A DNA stretch of 64,000 nucleotides from contig NZ_CP012697.1 of the NCBI RefSeq assembly GCF_001314225.1, positions 4,464,001 through 4,528,000 on the forward strand, in the 5' to 3' direction. Numbering within the stretch: position 1 is the first letter of the stretch; the number at the start of each line of letters is the position of its first letter. A program made the position numbers and the translations under genes. A model generated the notes under the pieces. It worked only from the letters and a program-made list of their open reading frames with translations, was not told the DNA's origin and made no database searches. This DNA comes from Microbacterium sp. No. 7. GTDB lineage: Bacteria > Actinomycetota > Actinomycetes > Actinomycetales > Microbacteriaceae. Of this stretch, positions 26,643 to 35,615 are shown piece after piece.

Positions 26643-27803
26643 ATGGAGCGCGACATCTACGACGAGGATCACGAGACGTTCCGCGACGTTGTCAAGGAGT
26701 TCCTCAAGCGGTACGCGACGAACGAGAAGCGCGAGCAGTGGGAGCGCGACGGCGAGATCGACCGCGACACCATGCTCGCCGCCGGGGAGTCGGGCCTGAT
26801 CGGCCTGTCGGTTCCGGAGGAGTTCGGCGGTGCCGGGATGCTGCAGGACTACCGCTTCCGCGCGATCGTCAACGAAGAGGTCATCCGCGCCGGAGCGGGC
26901 TCGCTCGCCGGCGCCTTCGGCATCCAGGACGACCTCGCCGTGCCCTATCTCGTGCACATGGGCACGCAGGCGCAGAAGGAGAAGTGGCTGCCCCGCATGG
27001 CCACGGGCGAGGTGCTCGGCGCGCTCGCGATGACCGAGCCCGGCGCCGGCAGCGACCTGCGCGGCATCTCGACGACGGCCAAGAAGGTCGACGGCGGCTA
27101 CATCGTCAACGGCGCGAAGACGTTCATCTCCAGCGGCAAGACCGCCGACATCGTCGTGACGTTCGTCAAGACGGGCGAGGGCAACCGTCCCGACGCCTTC
27201 AGCCTCATCATCATCGAGAACGGCATGGAGGGCTTCGACCACGGCAAGAAGCTCAGCAAGATGGGCTTCCACGGCTGGGACACCGCGGAGCTCAGCTTCA
27301 GCGACGTGTTCGTGCCCGAGGAGAACCTCATCAGCGGCAAGGAGGGCCAGGGGTTCATCCAGCTCATGATGAACCTGCCGCTGGAGCGCCTCTCGATCGC
27401 CGTCTCGGCGGCCGCGGCGGCACAGGCCGGCTTCGAGTGGACGCTCGCGTACACGAAGGACCGCACGGCCTTCGGCCAGCGCGTCGCCGACTTCCAGGAC
27501 GCGCGCTTCAAGCTCGCCGACATGGCCACCTCCGTCGACGCGCTCTGGGCGTACGTCGACCGCGCGCTGCTCGCCTACAAGGACGGCAAGCTCTCAGCCG
27601 AGGAGGCCGCGAAGGTCAAGTTCTGGGCGACCGAGCGCGAGTGGGAGGTGCTCGACACCGGCGTGCAGCTGCACGGCGGCTACGGCTACATCATGGAGTA
27701 CCCGATCGCCCGCGCCTTCACCGACGCGCGCGTGCACCGCATCTACGGCGGCACCAACGAGATCATGCGCGAGATCGTGGGGCGCGACCTGGTCGGCAAG
27801 TAG
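26643..27803 (+). CDS. Acyl-CoA dehydrogenase
   Basis: A 386-residue flavoenzyme. FAD/acyl-CoA segments are ALAMTEPGAGSDLRG, NGAKTFISSGKTADIVV and KLSKMGFHGWDTAELSFSDV, and the C-terminal part has QLHGGYGYIMEYPIAR and RIYGGTNEIMREIVGRDL. The usual base Glu in IYEGTNE is Gly here. A Glu in LPLERLSIAV (helix G) takes the place used by isovaleryl- and long-chain-type enzymes. ATG 26643 follows AAAGGGG. It seems to be transcribed alone. Confidence 0.93.
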   Translation: MERDIYDEDHETFRDVVKEFLKRYATNEKREQWERDGEIDRDTMLAAGESGLIGLSVPEEFGGAGMLQDYRFRAIVNEEVIRAGAGSLAGAFGIQDDLAVPYLVHMGTQAQKEKWLPRMATGEVLGALAMTEPGAGSDLRGISTTAKKVDGGYIVNGAKTFISSGKTADIVVTFVKTGEGNRPDAFSLIIIENGMEGFDHGKKLSKMGFHGWDTAELSFSDVFVPEENLISGKEGQGFIQLMMNLPLERLSIAVSAAAAAQAGFEWTLAYTKDRTAFGQRVADFQDARFKLADMATSVDALWAYVDRALLAYKDGKLSAEEAAKVKFWATEREWEVLDTGVQLHGGYGYIMEYPIARAFTDARVHRIYGGTNEIMREIVGRDLVGK

Positions 27804-27826
27804 GCGCGACCGCGACGGCAGGAACG

Positions 27827-27882
27827 CCGGACAAACGATGGATGCCGGGGCCCACGGGTCCCGGCATCCATCGTTCGTCCGG
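27827..27882. terminator. 23-bp stem between convergent genes
   Basis: Arms 27827-27849 and 27860-27882 pair with one mismatch (core AACGATGGATGCCGGG) and a 10-nt loop. It lies between the acyl-CoA dehydrogenase and the convergent membrane-protein gene and is probably a bidirectional terminator. Confidence 0.75.
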
Positions 27883-27886
27883 TCGC

Positions 27887-28432
27887 TCAGGCCGCGGGCC
27901 GCCGGCGGGCGAGGCGCGCGACGCCCGCGGCGCGCAGGCGGTCGGCGATCAGCACGCCGAGCGCGGTGCCGGCGAGGCAGCTCACGAGGCACAGCCCGAT
28001 GAATGCGACGAGCACGCCCGGCGCCATCGACCACAGGTCGAACGACTGCGCCGCGAGGATCGGGTACGCGATGCCGACGGCCGCGGCCCCCGCATAGTGC
28101 AGCCACGTCGACCAGCGCCGGTACAGCGTGACGAGGAACGGCAGCTCGGGGAAGAACGACCAGAACAGCGTCGTCGCGATCGCCGACACCGTGTAGAACG
28201 GGGCGAGCACGAGGCCCGAGACGAGCCCGACGAGCAGTCCCGCGAAGGGGCGCTGGATGAGGCGCAGCGCGATCACGGCCGGCAGCACCCAAAGCCCCGC
28301 GATCGCCACCGACACGAACGGCACGGTCGCGAACAGCCCGAGCGAGAGCCACCAGCCGACCGCGAGCAGCACGCCGCCTGCGACGCCGATCGCGGCGCAC
28401 GTCAGCAGGTACGCGGTCGAGACGCGTCCCAT
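27887..28432 (-). CDS. ECF transporter S component (YkoE-like)
   Basis: A 181-residue protein with five to six membrane helices (YLLTCAAIGVAGGVLLAVGWW, FVSVAIAGLWVLPAVIALRL, AGLLVGLVSGLVLAPFYTV and others). It resembles the YkoE-type substrate-binding subunits of ECF importers and the second S-like gene at 32051. It is coupled by ATGA overlap to the siderophore-interacting protein gene. That suggests an iron-containing or reductively processed substrate rather than thiamine, which is an inference. Confidence 0.72.
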   Translation of the reverse strand: MGRVSTAYLLTCAAIGVAGGVLLAVGWWLSLGLFATVPFVSVAIAGLWVLPAVIALRLIQRPFAGLLVGLVSGLVLAPFYTVSAIATTLFWSFFPELPFLVTLYRRWSTWLHYAGAAAVGIAYPILAAQSFDLWSMAPGVLVAFIGLCLVSCLAGTALGVLIADRLRAAGVARLARRRPAA

Positions 28433-29295
28433 CAGTGCGCGCCTCCCGCGGCGACCTGCGACTTGGGCGTCGGCGAGGCCGCGCCCACGCGCCAGTAGCC
28501 CATGAAGCTGATCGCGCCCTTGTCGACGCCGCGCGCCACGAGCTCGCGGCGCGCCGTCGTCGGCAGCGACTGCTCGCCCACGACGAACGCATGGAACGGG
28601 GATGCCGGAAGGTCGAGCGCCCGCAGCGCGTCGAGCGCGGCCGACCCGGGCTTCGCGCCCTGCGGCCGCACGAGCCAGCGCACCTCGACGCCCGCGGGCG
28701 CGTCGATCTCGAGCACGTCGTCGGCCGAGGACGCCTCGACGAGCGCGACGCCCGTGGCCGTCGCGGGCAGCGACGCGCACACGCCCGCGACCGCCGGCGC
28801 GCCCGTCTCGTCGGCGACGAGCACGACGCGGTCGACGCCGCGGTCGGGGTTGAAGCCCAGGCCCTCGTCGATGATGACGACCGACTCCCCGGGGCTCGCC
28901 GCCGAGGCCCACCGCGACGCAGGGCCGGCCGACGGGCCGCTGCCGTGCAGCACGAAGTCGACGTCGATCTCGGGGCCGCCGTCGGCGCCGGCCGCGCGGT
29001 ACGCGCGCACCGTGTAGTTGCGCATGACGGGGCGCATGCCGTCGGGGATGCGGAGGTACTTGACGTAGCCGAGGATCTTGTTGGCCTTCGCGGGAATGCG
29101 TTCGAGGCCCTCGTCGCCGCCGAGCGGCAGGAAGATGCGGAACCACTGGTCGTAGCCCATCGGCGTGAACCGGCCGATGTCGCCGCCGCCGAGGGTGATG
29201 CGGATCCAGTGCGGCGAGAGACGCTCGGTGCGCACGACCCGCAGGTGCAGGAGGTCCTGCGACGCGGGCTTCACGAGGGAGCTGAAGCGTGCCAT
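28432..29295 (-). CDS. Siderophore-interacting protein (flavin ferric reductase)
   Basis: A 287-residue SIP-family NAD(P)H/flavin oxidoreductase. It shows LRVVRTERLSPHWIRITLGG, the FAD motif RPVMRNYTVRAY, the NAD(P) domain with VVLVADETGAPAVAGV and the C-terminal SFMGYWRVG. Such enzymes reduce Fe(III)-siderophores in the cytoplasm to release iron. Being sandwiched between ECF transporter genes is unusual. ATG 29295 is about 80 bp from the EcfT stop. Confidence 0.92.
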   Translation of the reverse strand: MARFSSLVKPASQDLLHLRVVRTERLSPHWIRITLGGGDIGRFTPMGYDQWFRIFLPLGGDEGLERIPAKANKILGYVKYLRIPDGMRPVMRNYTVRAYRAAGADGGPEIDVDFVLHGSGPSAGPASRWASAASPGESVVIIDEGLGFNPDRGVDRVVLVADETGAPAVAGVCASLPATATGVALVEASSADDVLEIDAPAGVEVRWLVRPQGAKPGSAALDALRALDLPASPFHAFVVGEQSLPTTARRELVARGVDKGAISFMGYWRVGAASPTPKSQVAAGGAH

Positions 29296-29335
29296 GTCGG
29301 CATCCTTTCGATGAGGGGATGGGCGGGGGATGCCG

Positions 29336-29386
29336 GGATGCTCACCCCGAGACCGTGCTCACCCGAGGCCCTGTTCACCCGAGACC
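29336..29386. repeat. Short imperfect repeat CTCACCCGAG x3
   Basis: CTCACCCCGAGACCGTG, CTCACCCGAGGCCCTG and TTCACCCGAGACC follow each other at 16-17 bp, and the last overlaps the 3' end of the EcfT gene. All copies point the same way. Confidence 0.6.
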
Positions 29387-30175
29387 CCAGGGGAACAGCA
29401 CGGCGAAGATCGCCGCGGAGATCGCCCAGCCGGCCGCGATGAAGACGACGTCGCGGGTTCGGAAGGGCACGAGGTGCCGCTCGGTGCGGTCGGGGTAGGC
29501 GCCGAACGCGCGGGCGTCCATCGCGAGCGCGACCCGCTCGGCGTGGCGGATCGCCCCGGCCAGCAACGGCACGACGTAGCCCCACCAACGGGCCAGCGCA
29601 GCGAACGGGCCGCGGCCGCCGTGCGCGCCGCGCACCCGGTGCGCCTGGCGGATGACCTCGAGCTCGTGGCCGAACCGCGGCACGAAGCGGAAGGCGGCGA
29701 GCGCCGTGTATCCGATGCGATACGGAACGCGCAGCTGCTGCACCATCGAGCGCGCCAGGTCGGGGCCCGTCGTGGTCAGCCCGGCGGCGAGCGCCAGCGC
29801 GATGATCGCAGCGAGCCGCAGTCCCGTGGCGAAGCCGATCGCGAGCGCCCCGCCGTAGAGCGTCCAGCCGCCGAGCTGCACGAGCACGACCGACTGGTCG
29901 ACGCGCGACGCATCGGCCCAGAGCGACATGCCGACGCCGACGAAGAGCGCGGCGGCGGGCACGACGACGGCGAGCAGCACGAGCACGCCGCGGGTGAGCC
30001 GGGCGCCCGCGAGCAGCACGACGTAGGAGAGCACGATGAAGGCGAGCGGCGTCGCCAGGTCGCGCACGAACACGAGCAGCAGCATGGCGGGCAGCGGGGC
30101 CACGATCTTCGCGAGCGGGTTCAGCGTGTGCAGGAACCGGCGCGAGCTCGGGCGCGCGTACGGGTCGACGCTCAC
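29375..30175 (-). CDS. ECF transporter transmembrane component EcfT
   Basis: A 266-residue CbiQ/EcfT-type protein. It has an N-terminal LHTLNPLAKIVAPLPAMLLL segment, several membrane helices, and the cytoplasmic coupling motifs including the MDARAFGAYPDRT region (the ARG-type motif is ARA here). GTG 30175 overlaps the ATPase stop (GTGA). It joins the ATPase pair to S components. Confidence 0.88.
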   Translation of the reverse strand: MSVDPYARPSSRRFLHTLNPLAKIVAPLPAMLLLVFVRDLATPLAFIVLSYVVLLAGARLTRGVLVLLAVVVPAAALFVGVGMSLWADASRVDQSVVLVQLGGWTLYGGALAIGFATGLRLAAIIALALAAGLTTTGPDLARSMVQQLRVPYRIGYTALAAFRFVPRFGHELEVIRQAHRVRGAHGGRGPFAALARWWGYVVPLLAGAIRHAERVALAMDARAFGAYPDRTERHLVPFRTRDVVFIAAGWAISAAIFAVLFPWGLG

Positions 30176-32007
30176 GAGGCGCCCTCATCGTCGAGCACGT
30201 CCAGCACGTCGAGGTCATCCAGATCGTCGAGCCGCGTGACGCCCTCGAGACCGGGGATGCCGGCGAGTCCGCGCGACAGTGGCGGAGGCCGCAGCCCGCA
30301 CCGGCGCAGCAGCTCGTCGTCGGCGAACACCTCGGCGGTCGGAGCGTCCGCGGCGATGCGGCCCTGCTCCACGACGATCACGCGACGCGCGTAGTCGGCG
30401 ACGAGCTGCATGTCGTGGGTCACGATCAGGATGGTCGTGCCACCGTCGTTGAGGTCGACGAGCAGCCGCAGCAGCTCGTCGGCGCGGGCGCGGTCCTGCC
30501 CGAACGTGGGCTCGTCGAGCGCGAGCACGGGCGCCCCGGCGATGAGCGCGGTGCCCACCGACAGGCGGCGCTTCTGGCCGCCCGACAGCAGGAACGGATG
30601 GCTGTCGGCGTGACCGGTGAGCCCGAACCGCTCCAGCAGCTCGTCGACGCGGGCGCGCACCTCGGCATCCGGCATCCTCTGCAGGCGCAGTCCGTGGGCG
30701 AGCTCGTCGAACACGGTGTGCGCGATGAACTGGTGCTCGGGGTTCTGGAACACGAAGCCCACGTGCGCCGCGCGCGAGCGCCGGTCGGCGCGCGACGGAT
30801 CGACGCCCGCCGTGCGCACCGCGCCGCGCGGCACGGGCACGACGCCGCCGATCGCCTGCAGCAGGGTGGTCTTGCCCGCGCCGTTGGCGCCGACGACGGC
30901 CACGAACTCGCCGGCATCCACCCGGAGCGACACGTCGTGCAGCACGTCGGCGCGCCCCCGCCGCACCGTGAGGTCGCGCACCTCCACCGCGGGCGGCGCG
31001 TCCGCCTCGGGCGGCGCGGCGACGGGCGCGCCCGAACTCCTCCGATCCGATGCGGAAGACGCCGAATCGGGTCCGGAAGCGCCCATCCGCCTGCGGATCG
31101 GAGGAGTTCGGGCGACGTCCGCCTGGGGCCCCGACGAGAAGCCGCCCGCCGCGGCCGCCAGTTCCGCACGCAGCTCGTCGGGCGTGAGCGGCAGGCGATC
31201 GAACCGCCGGCCCCGGCGTTGCAGCCGCAGGGCCGCGAGGGTCGCGACCGGCAGCCAGACGCCGAGCGCGTGCAGCTCGGCCGCGCGCTCCCGCAGCACC
31301 TCGTCGACGCCGCCCGCCGCCAGGGTGCGGCCCGCCGCGTCGAGCACGACGACCCGGTCGGTGATCGCGACGGCGGCGTCGAGGTTGTGCTCGACGAGCA
31401 GCACGGCGCGGTCGCCGGCCGCGACCAGCTCGCCGAGGGCCGCGTAGACCTCCTCGATGCCCTGCGGATCGAGGTTGGCCGTGGGCTCGTCGAGCACGAG
31501 CAGCGGCGAGCCCAGCGCGAGGGCGCACGCGAGGGCGAGCCGCTGGCGCCCGCCGCCCGAGAGGCGATCGGGGTTCTCGTGCCGACGCTCCCAGAGCCCC
31601 ACGCGCCGCAGCGCGGCCTCGGTGCGGCGCAGCACCTCGTCGACGGGCAGCCGCAGGTTCTCGGGCCCGAAGGCCACCTCGTCGAGGAGCGTGCCGGTGA
31701 CGAGCTGCGCGTCGGGATCCTGGAAGACCATCCCCACGTGCGTGCTCAGCGTCGCGACGGGCGTCGTCGTGGCATCCATCCCCGCGATCGAGACGGTGCC
31801 CCGCACGGTCGCGGGCACCGCGTGCGGGATGAGCCCGTTGAGGGTCAGCGTGACGGTCGACTTGCCCGACCCGCTCGGCCCGAGCAGCAGCACCACCTCG
31901 CCCGGCGCGATGTCGAACGAGGCGTCGGCGGGCGCGTCGACGCGGGCGCCGTCGTGCCGCACGGCCAGGCTCCGCACATGCGCGATCACGGGTTCGACTA
32001 GGGGCAC
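30172..32007 (-). CDS. ECF transporter ATPase, two ATPase domains fused (EcfA1A2)
   Basis: A 611-residue tandem ATPase. Domain 1 (about 5-260): GPSGSGKST, RLSGGGRQRLALACALAL, LLVLDEPTANLD. Domain 2 (about 345-580): GANGAGKTT, LLSGGQKRRLSVGTALI, VLALDEPTFGQD. The first signature motif is the altered LSGGG form. The Ala/Pro linker contains a perfect 21-bp inverted repeat at 31029-31114. The tail is acidic (RLDDLDDLDVLDVLDDE). It starts at GTG 32007, with no strong ribosome site. It powers vitamin, metal or other micronutrient uptake with EcfT and the S components. Confidence 0.9.
   Translation of the reverse strand: MPLVEPVIAHVRSLAVRHDGARVDAPADASFDIAPGEVVLLLGPSGSGKSTVTLTLNGLIPHAVPATVRGTVSIAGMDATTTPVATLSTHVGMVFQDPDAQLVTGTLLDEVAFGPENLRLPVDEVLRRTEAALRRVGLWERRHENPDRLSGGGRQRLALACALALGSPLLVLDEPTANLDPQGIEEVYAALGELVAAGDRAVLLVEHNLDAAVAITDRVVVLDAAGRTLAAGGVDEVLRERAAELHALGVWLPVATLAALRLQRRGRRFDRLPLTPDELRAELAAAAGGFSSGPQADVARTPPIRRRMGASGPDSASSASDRRSSGAPVAAPPEADAPPAVEVRDLTVRRGRADVLHDVSLRVDAGEFVAVVGANGAGKTTLLQAIGGVVPVPRGAVRTAGVDPSRADRRSRAAHVGFVFQNPEHQFIAHTVFDELAHGLRLQRMPDAEVRARVDELLERFGLTGHADSHPFLLSGGQKRRLSVGTALIAGAPVLALDEPTFGQDRARADELLRLLVDLNDGGTTILIVTHDMQLVADYARRVIVVEQGRIAADAPTAEVFADDELLRRCGLRPPPLSRGLAGIPGLEGVTRLDDLDDLDVLDVLDDEGAS
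31029..31114. repeat. Inverted repeat within the EcfA linker (AACTCCTCCGATCC family)
   Basis: Arms 31029-31049 and 31094-31114 are perfectly complementary over 21 bp (core CCCGAACTCCTCCGATCC), with a 44-nt loop. It is read in frame as the linker segment TPPIRRRMGASGPD...SSGAP between the two ATPase domains. A related intergenic copy is at 35940-36023. Confidence 0.85.
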
Positions 32008-32040
32008 GAGAGGTCCAAGAGGGTGGGGAACCCTCCTAAC

Positions 32041-32059
32041 TTAGTACGGCCTAACCTCG
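32041..32059 (-). promoter_or_regulatory. Weak DtxR/IdeR-like box before the ECF ATPase gene
   Basis: TTAGTACGGCCTAACCTCG, read on the minus strand, matches the iron-box consensus at 13 of 19 positions, with AGGTTAGGC and CTAA kept. It lies about 34 bp before GTG 32007 and overlaps the end of the S-component gene. A minus-strand -10 (TACTAA) is inside it. Confidence 0.35.
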
Positions 32060-32611
32060 TGTGGCGACGGGACGGACCACGCCCGCCCGGCGCAGGCCCG
32101 CGCCGATCGCGATGCCCAGCGCGGTCCACAGCACGGGCGAGAGCACCGACAGCACGAGGTAGGCGATCTGCGCCCACGTCGCGAGCGCCGCGAGGTCGGC
32201 GGCGAAGAATACGGCGACGGCGATGACGAGGCCGATGACGGCACCCGAGACGAAGAAGCGCCACACGCCCCACGCGCGGTAGCGGGTGAGCGCGGCGACG
32301 CCCTCCTGGATCGCGCCGAACAGCAGCGCCGTGCCGATGAACCGGCCCGCCCACGCGGGGTTGAAAGCGCTGGAGACGAGGGCGGCGAGCACGTGCGTGA
32401 CGATGGCGACGAGCGGCAGGCGCAGCACCTCCTGCGCGATGATGCCCGGCAGCACGTGCACGCCCAGCAGCAGCCCGTAGGCGAACGGCGCGGCGAGGAG
32501 CACGAGCGGCGTCAGCAGCCCCGCGACGCCGCCCACGATCCCCGTGGCGACGCCGACGGCCGCGCAGATCAGCAGAACGCGCGTCGTGAGGAGACGGGTG
32601 AGGCTAGGCAC
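32051..32611 (-). CDS. ECF transporter S component (second)
   Basis: A 186-residue membrane protein with five to six helices (RVLLICAAVGVATGIVGGVA, LLGVHVLPGIIAQEVLRLPL, IGLVIAVAVFFAADLAAL). It is similar in layout to the S-like protein at 27887. GTG 32611 was chosen because TACGCT ends 6 nt upstream. It is probably co-transcribed with the ATPase and EcfT genes that follow, 43 bp downstream. The substrate is unknown. Confidence 0.75.
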   Translation of the reverse strand: MPSLTRLLTTRVLLICAAVGVATGIVGGVAGLLTPLVLLAAPFAYGLLLGVHVLPGIIAQEVLRLPLVAIVTHVLAALVSSAFNPAWAGRFIGTALLFGAIQEGVAALTRYRAWGVWRFFVSGAVIGLVIAVAVFFAADLAALATWAQIAYLVLSVLSPVLWTALGIAIGAGLRRAGVVRPVATRG

Positions 32612-32617
32612 AGCTTC

Positions 32618-32623
32618 AGCGTA
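32618..32623 (-). promoter_or_regulatory. -10 hexamer of the ECF operon
   Basis: On the minus strand TACGCT ends 6 nt before GTG 32611, which supports a leaderless start. Confidence 0.55.
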
Positions 32624-32700
32624 CCCGCGGAGGCCCGTTCTCCGACCGGGGAAAATCGACGTGCGAGCGGATGCCGGCGACATCCGACCCGCCGTCGCGG

Positions 32701-33015
32701 TCAGGCGTCGACGGAGCCGGCCGGCCAGTGGATCTCGAGCCCGGGCACGTTGCCGCGCTGCGCGTACTTCACGACGAACGGGCACACCGGCACGACCGTC
32801 TCGCCGCGGCTCGCGGCGTCGGTCAGCGCCTGACCCACGAGGATGCCGCCGAGGCCCTGCCCGCTGAACGCGGGATCGACCTCGGTGTGCGCGTAGACGA
32901 ATCGCCCCTGCTCGTCGGGCTGGAACGTCGTGAAGCCGGCGAGCGTGTCGCCGACGTGCACCTCGTACCGGCTCTTCTCGTCGTTGCGGGTCACGGTGGG
33001 GGTGGGATCGGGCAT
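32701..33015 (-). CDS. Small GNAT-type N-acetyltransferase
   Basis: A 104-residue YidJ/NatD1-like acetyltransferase. The acetyl-CoA loop is in FSGQGLGGILVGQALTDAA, and the rest follows the compact family (HTEVDPAFSG, PFVVKYAQRG). The substrate is unknown. It starts at ATG 33015 and is divergent from cstA. It is separated from the S-component gene by 89 bp. Confidence 0.85.
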   Translation of the reverse strand: MPDPTPTVTRNDEKSRYEVHVGDTLAGFTTFQPDEQGRFVYAHTEVDPAFSGQGLGGILVGQALTDAASRGETVVPVCPFVVKYAQRGNVPGLEIHWPAGSVDA

Positions 33016-33075
33016 GTCCGCTCCTCTCGTTGCCTCCCTCCAACCTAGGTCCACCCCGGCGATCCGGCCCGGATG

Positions 33076-33156
33076 CTGTTCACGACTCAGGAGATTCGCG
33101 GGCGCACGCCGGGTCCCGTCGGGGCAAGGGGGCGTTCTTCCTGAGTCGTGCACACC
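33076..33156. repeat. Inverted repeat of the TTCACAATTCAGGAA family
   Basis: GTTCACGACTCAGGAG (from 33078) faces CTTCCTGAGTCGTGCAC (to 33153). CGACTC replaces CAATTC in both arms, a compensated change that keeps pairing. The rest of the 287-bp gap has a likely cstA -10 (TACCCT about 33257) and an AGGAG ribosome site. Confidence 0.75.
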
Positions 33157-33302
33157 GCCGCCGGCCGCCACCCGGCGCGCGGATGCCGTTCGTCGCGCGC
33201 CTGGCACCGCTCGTCGCAGGCGCGGGCCGGGGCCGGCCCGGGGCGGGTGCCGGATTCCTACCCTGAGGGGCACGCAAGGATGCGAACCCACCAGGAGATT
33301 CA

Positions 33303-35597
33303 ATGACTGCACCTTCGGACCGCCGCCGCAGCGGCGCGGCGCTCGTCGACGACGAGCCGGAGATCACCACCGATCCGACCCTCCCGCCCGTCGCGCTCAC
33401 ACCCGAGCAGGATGCGAGGGACACCCGCTGGACGCCCCTGAAGATCGCCGGATGGGTGGTCGTCGCCCTGCTGGGCGGCGTCGCCTGGACGATGCTGGCG
33501 ATCGTGCGCGGCGAGACCGTGAACGCGATCTGGTTCGTGTTCGCGGCCGTGTGCACCTACCTCATCGGCTACCGCTTCTACTCCAAGGTCATCGAGCGCT
33601 ACATCACGCGCCCGAACGACAAGCGCGCGACGCCCGCCGAGGTGCGCTCCGACGGCAAGGACTACGTGCCGACCGACCGTCGCGTGCTCTACGGCCACCA
33701 CTTCGCCGCGATCGCCGGCGCCGGCCCGCTCGTCGGCCCCGTGCTGGCGGCGCAGATGGGCTTCCTCCCGGGCACGATCTGGATCATCGTCGGCGTCGTG
33801 CTCGCCGGCGCCGTGCAGGACTACACCGTGCTGTTCTTCTCGATGCGCCGCGGCGGCCGCACGATCGGCCAGATGGCCCGGCAGGAGCTCGGCCGCATCG
33901 GCGGCACCGCCGCGATCCTCGCCTCGCTGCTGATCATGCTGATCATCGTGGCGATCCTCGCGCTCGTCGTCGTGAACGCGCTCGGCGAGAGCCCGTGGGG
34001 CGTGTTCTCGGTCGCCCTGACCATCCCGATCGCCCTGTTCATGGGCGTCTACCTGCGGTACCTGCGCCCCGGCCGGGTGACCGAGGTGTCGGTCATCGGC
34101 TTCGTGCTGCTGATCGGCGCGATCATCGCGGGCGGCTGGGTCGCCGGCACCGAGTGGGGCCAGGCGATCTTCCACCTCGACCGCGGCGTGATCGCGTGGG
34201 GCATCATCGTCTACGGCTTCGTGGCGGCCGTGCTGCCGGTGTGGCTGCTGCTCGCACCGCGCGACTACCTGTCGACGTTCATGAAGATCGGCGTCATCGT
34301 CATGCTCGCGGCCGCGATCGTCGTCGTGCGGCCCGAGATCACGGTGCCCGCCGTCACGATCTTCGGCGAGAACGGCCTCGGGCCGGTGTTCGCGGGGCCG
34401 CTCTTCCCGTTCCTGTTCGTCACGATCGCGTGCGGCGCCCTGTCGGGCTTCCACGCGCTGATCTCCTCGGGCACGACGCCGAAGCTCGTCGAGAAGGAGC
34501 GCCAGACGCGCTTCATCGGCTACGGCGGCATGCTCATGGAGTCGTTCGTGGCGATCATGGCGCTCGTCGCGGCGATCTCGATCGACCAGGGCATCTACTT
34601 CGCGATGAACTCCCCCGCCGCCCTCACGGGCGGCACCGTCGAGGGCGCCGTCGCGTTCGTGAACTCGCTGGGCCTGACGGGCGTGCACCTCACGCCCGAG
34701 ATGCTCACGGGTGCGGCCGCCGACGTGGGCGAGCCGTCGGTCGTCTCGCGCACCGGCGGCGCGCCGACCCTCGCCCTCGGCCTCGCGCACATCATGCAGC
34801 AGGCGCTCGGCGGCCAGGCTCTGATGGCGTTCTGGTACCACTTCGCGATCATGTTCGAGGCGCTGTTCATCCTGACGGCCGTCGACGCGGGCACGCGCGT
34901 GGCCCGGTTCATGCTGCAGGACTCGATCGGGGCGTGGTTCCCGAAGTTCCGCGACGTCACGTGGCGGCCGGGCGTGTGGCTGTGCACCGCGATCATGGTC
35001 GCCGGCTGGGGCACGATCCTCATCCTCGGCGTCACCGACCCGCTCGGCGGCATCAACACCTTCTTCCCGCTGTTCGGCATCGCCAACCAGCTGCTCGCGG
35101 CGATCGCGCTCGCGGTCGTGATGGCGATCGTGGCGAAGCGCGGCAGGGAGTACGTGAAGTGGCTCTGGATCGTCGGGCTGCCGCTCGCCTTCACCGCGGT
35201 CGTCACGATCACGGCGTCGATGTACAAGATCTTCTCGCCGGTGCCGGCGATCGGATACTGGGCCAACCACTTCCGGTACCGCGACGCGCTCGCCGCGGGC
35301 GACGGGTCGCTCGGCACGCCCGAGGTCATGAACGCCGTCATCCGCAACACGGCCGTGCAGGGCACGCTGTCGATCGTGTTCGTCGTGCTCGCGATCGTCG
35401 TGATCATCGCCGCGGTCGTCGTGACGATCAGGGCGATCCGCGACGGCGGCGGGGAGAACACCGAGGACGCCGCGGTCGCCTCGCGGCGGTACGCCCCCGC
35501 CGGATTCCTGCCGACGCCGTCGGAGCGCGCGCTCGAGCAGGAGTGGGAGCCGCTCCTCGCCGAGGAACGCAAGGATCTGGCCCGCCGCGGGCACTGA
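33303..35597 (+). CDS. cstA: CstA-family transporter (pyruvate/peptide uptake)
   Basis: A 764-residue carbon-starvation CstA/BtsT transporter with about 16-18 membrane helices. Hallmarks are YGHHFAAIAGAGPLVGPVLA, the CSTA-type SGFHALISSGTTPKLVEKE, LTAVDAGTRVARFMLQD and DPLGGINTFFPLFGIANQLL. Family members import pyruvate or peptides. It is followed by ybdD and then a LytS/LytR pair, as in the BtsSR-BtsT pyruvate system of enterobacteria. AGGAG precedes ATG 33303. Confidence 0.93.
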   Translation: MTAPSDRRRSGAALVDDEPEITTDPTLPPVALTPEQDARDTRWTPLKIAGWVVVALLGGVAWTMLAIVRGETVNAIWFVFAAVCTYLIGYRFYSKVIERYITRPNDKRATPAEVRSDGKDYVPTDRRVLYGHHFAAIAGAGPLVGPVLAAQMGFLPGTIWIIVGVVLAGAVQDYTVLFFSMRRGGRTIGQMARQELGRIGGTAAILASLLIMLIIVAILALVVVNALGESPWGVFSVALTIPIALFMGVYLRYLRPGRVTEVSVIGFVLLIGAIIAGGWVAGTEWGQAIFHLDRGVIAWGIIVYGFVAAVLPVWLLLAPRDYLSTFMKIGVIVMLAAAIVVVRPEITVPAVTIFGENGLGPVFAGPLFPFLFVTIACGALSGFHALISSGTTPKLVEKERQTRFIGYGGMLMESFVAIMALVAAISIDQGIYFAMNSPAALTGGTVEGAVAFVNSLGLTGVHLTPEMLTGAAADVGEPSVVSRTGGAPTLALGLAHIMQQALGGQALMAFWYHFAIMFEALFILTAVDAGTRVARFMLQDSIGAWFPKFRDVTWRPGVWLCTAIMVAGWGTILILGVTDPLGGINTFFPLFGIANQLLAAIALAVVMAIVAKRGREYVKWLWIVGLPLAFTAVVTITASMYKIFSPVPAIGYWANHFRYRDALAAGDGSLGTPEVMNAVIRNTAVQGTLSIVFVVLAIVVIIAAVVVTIRAIRDGGGENTEDAAVASRRYAPAGFLPTPSERALEQEWEPLLAEERKDLARRGH

Positions 35598-35615
35598 CCG
35601 GTCGGGAGGAACAGG

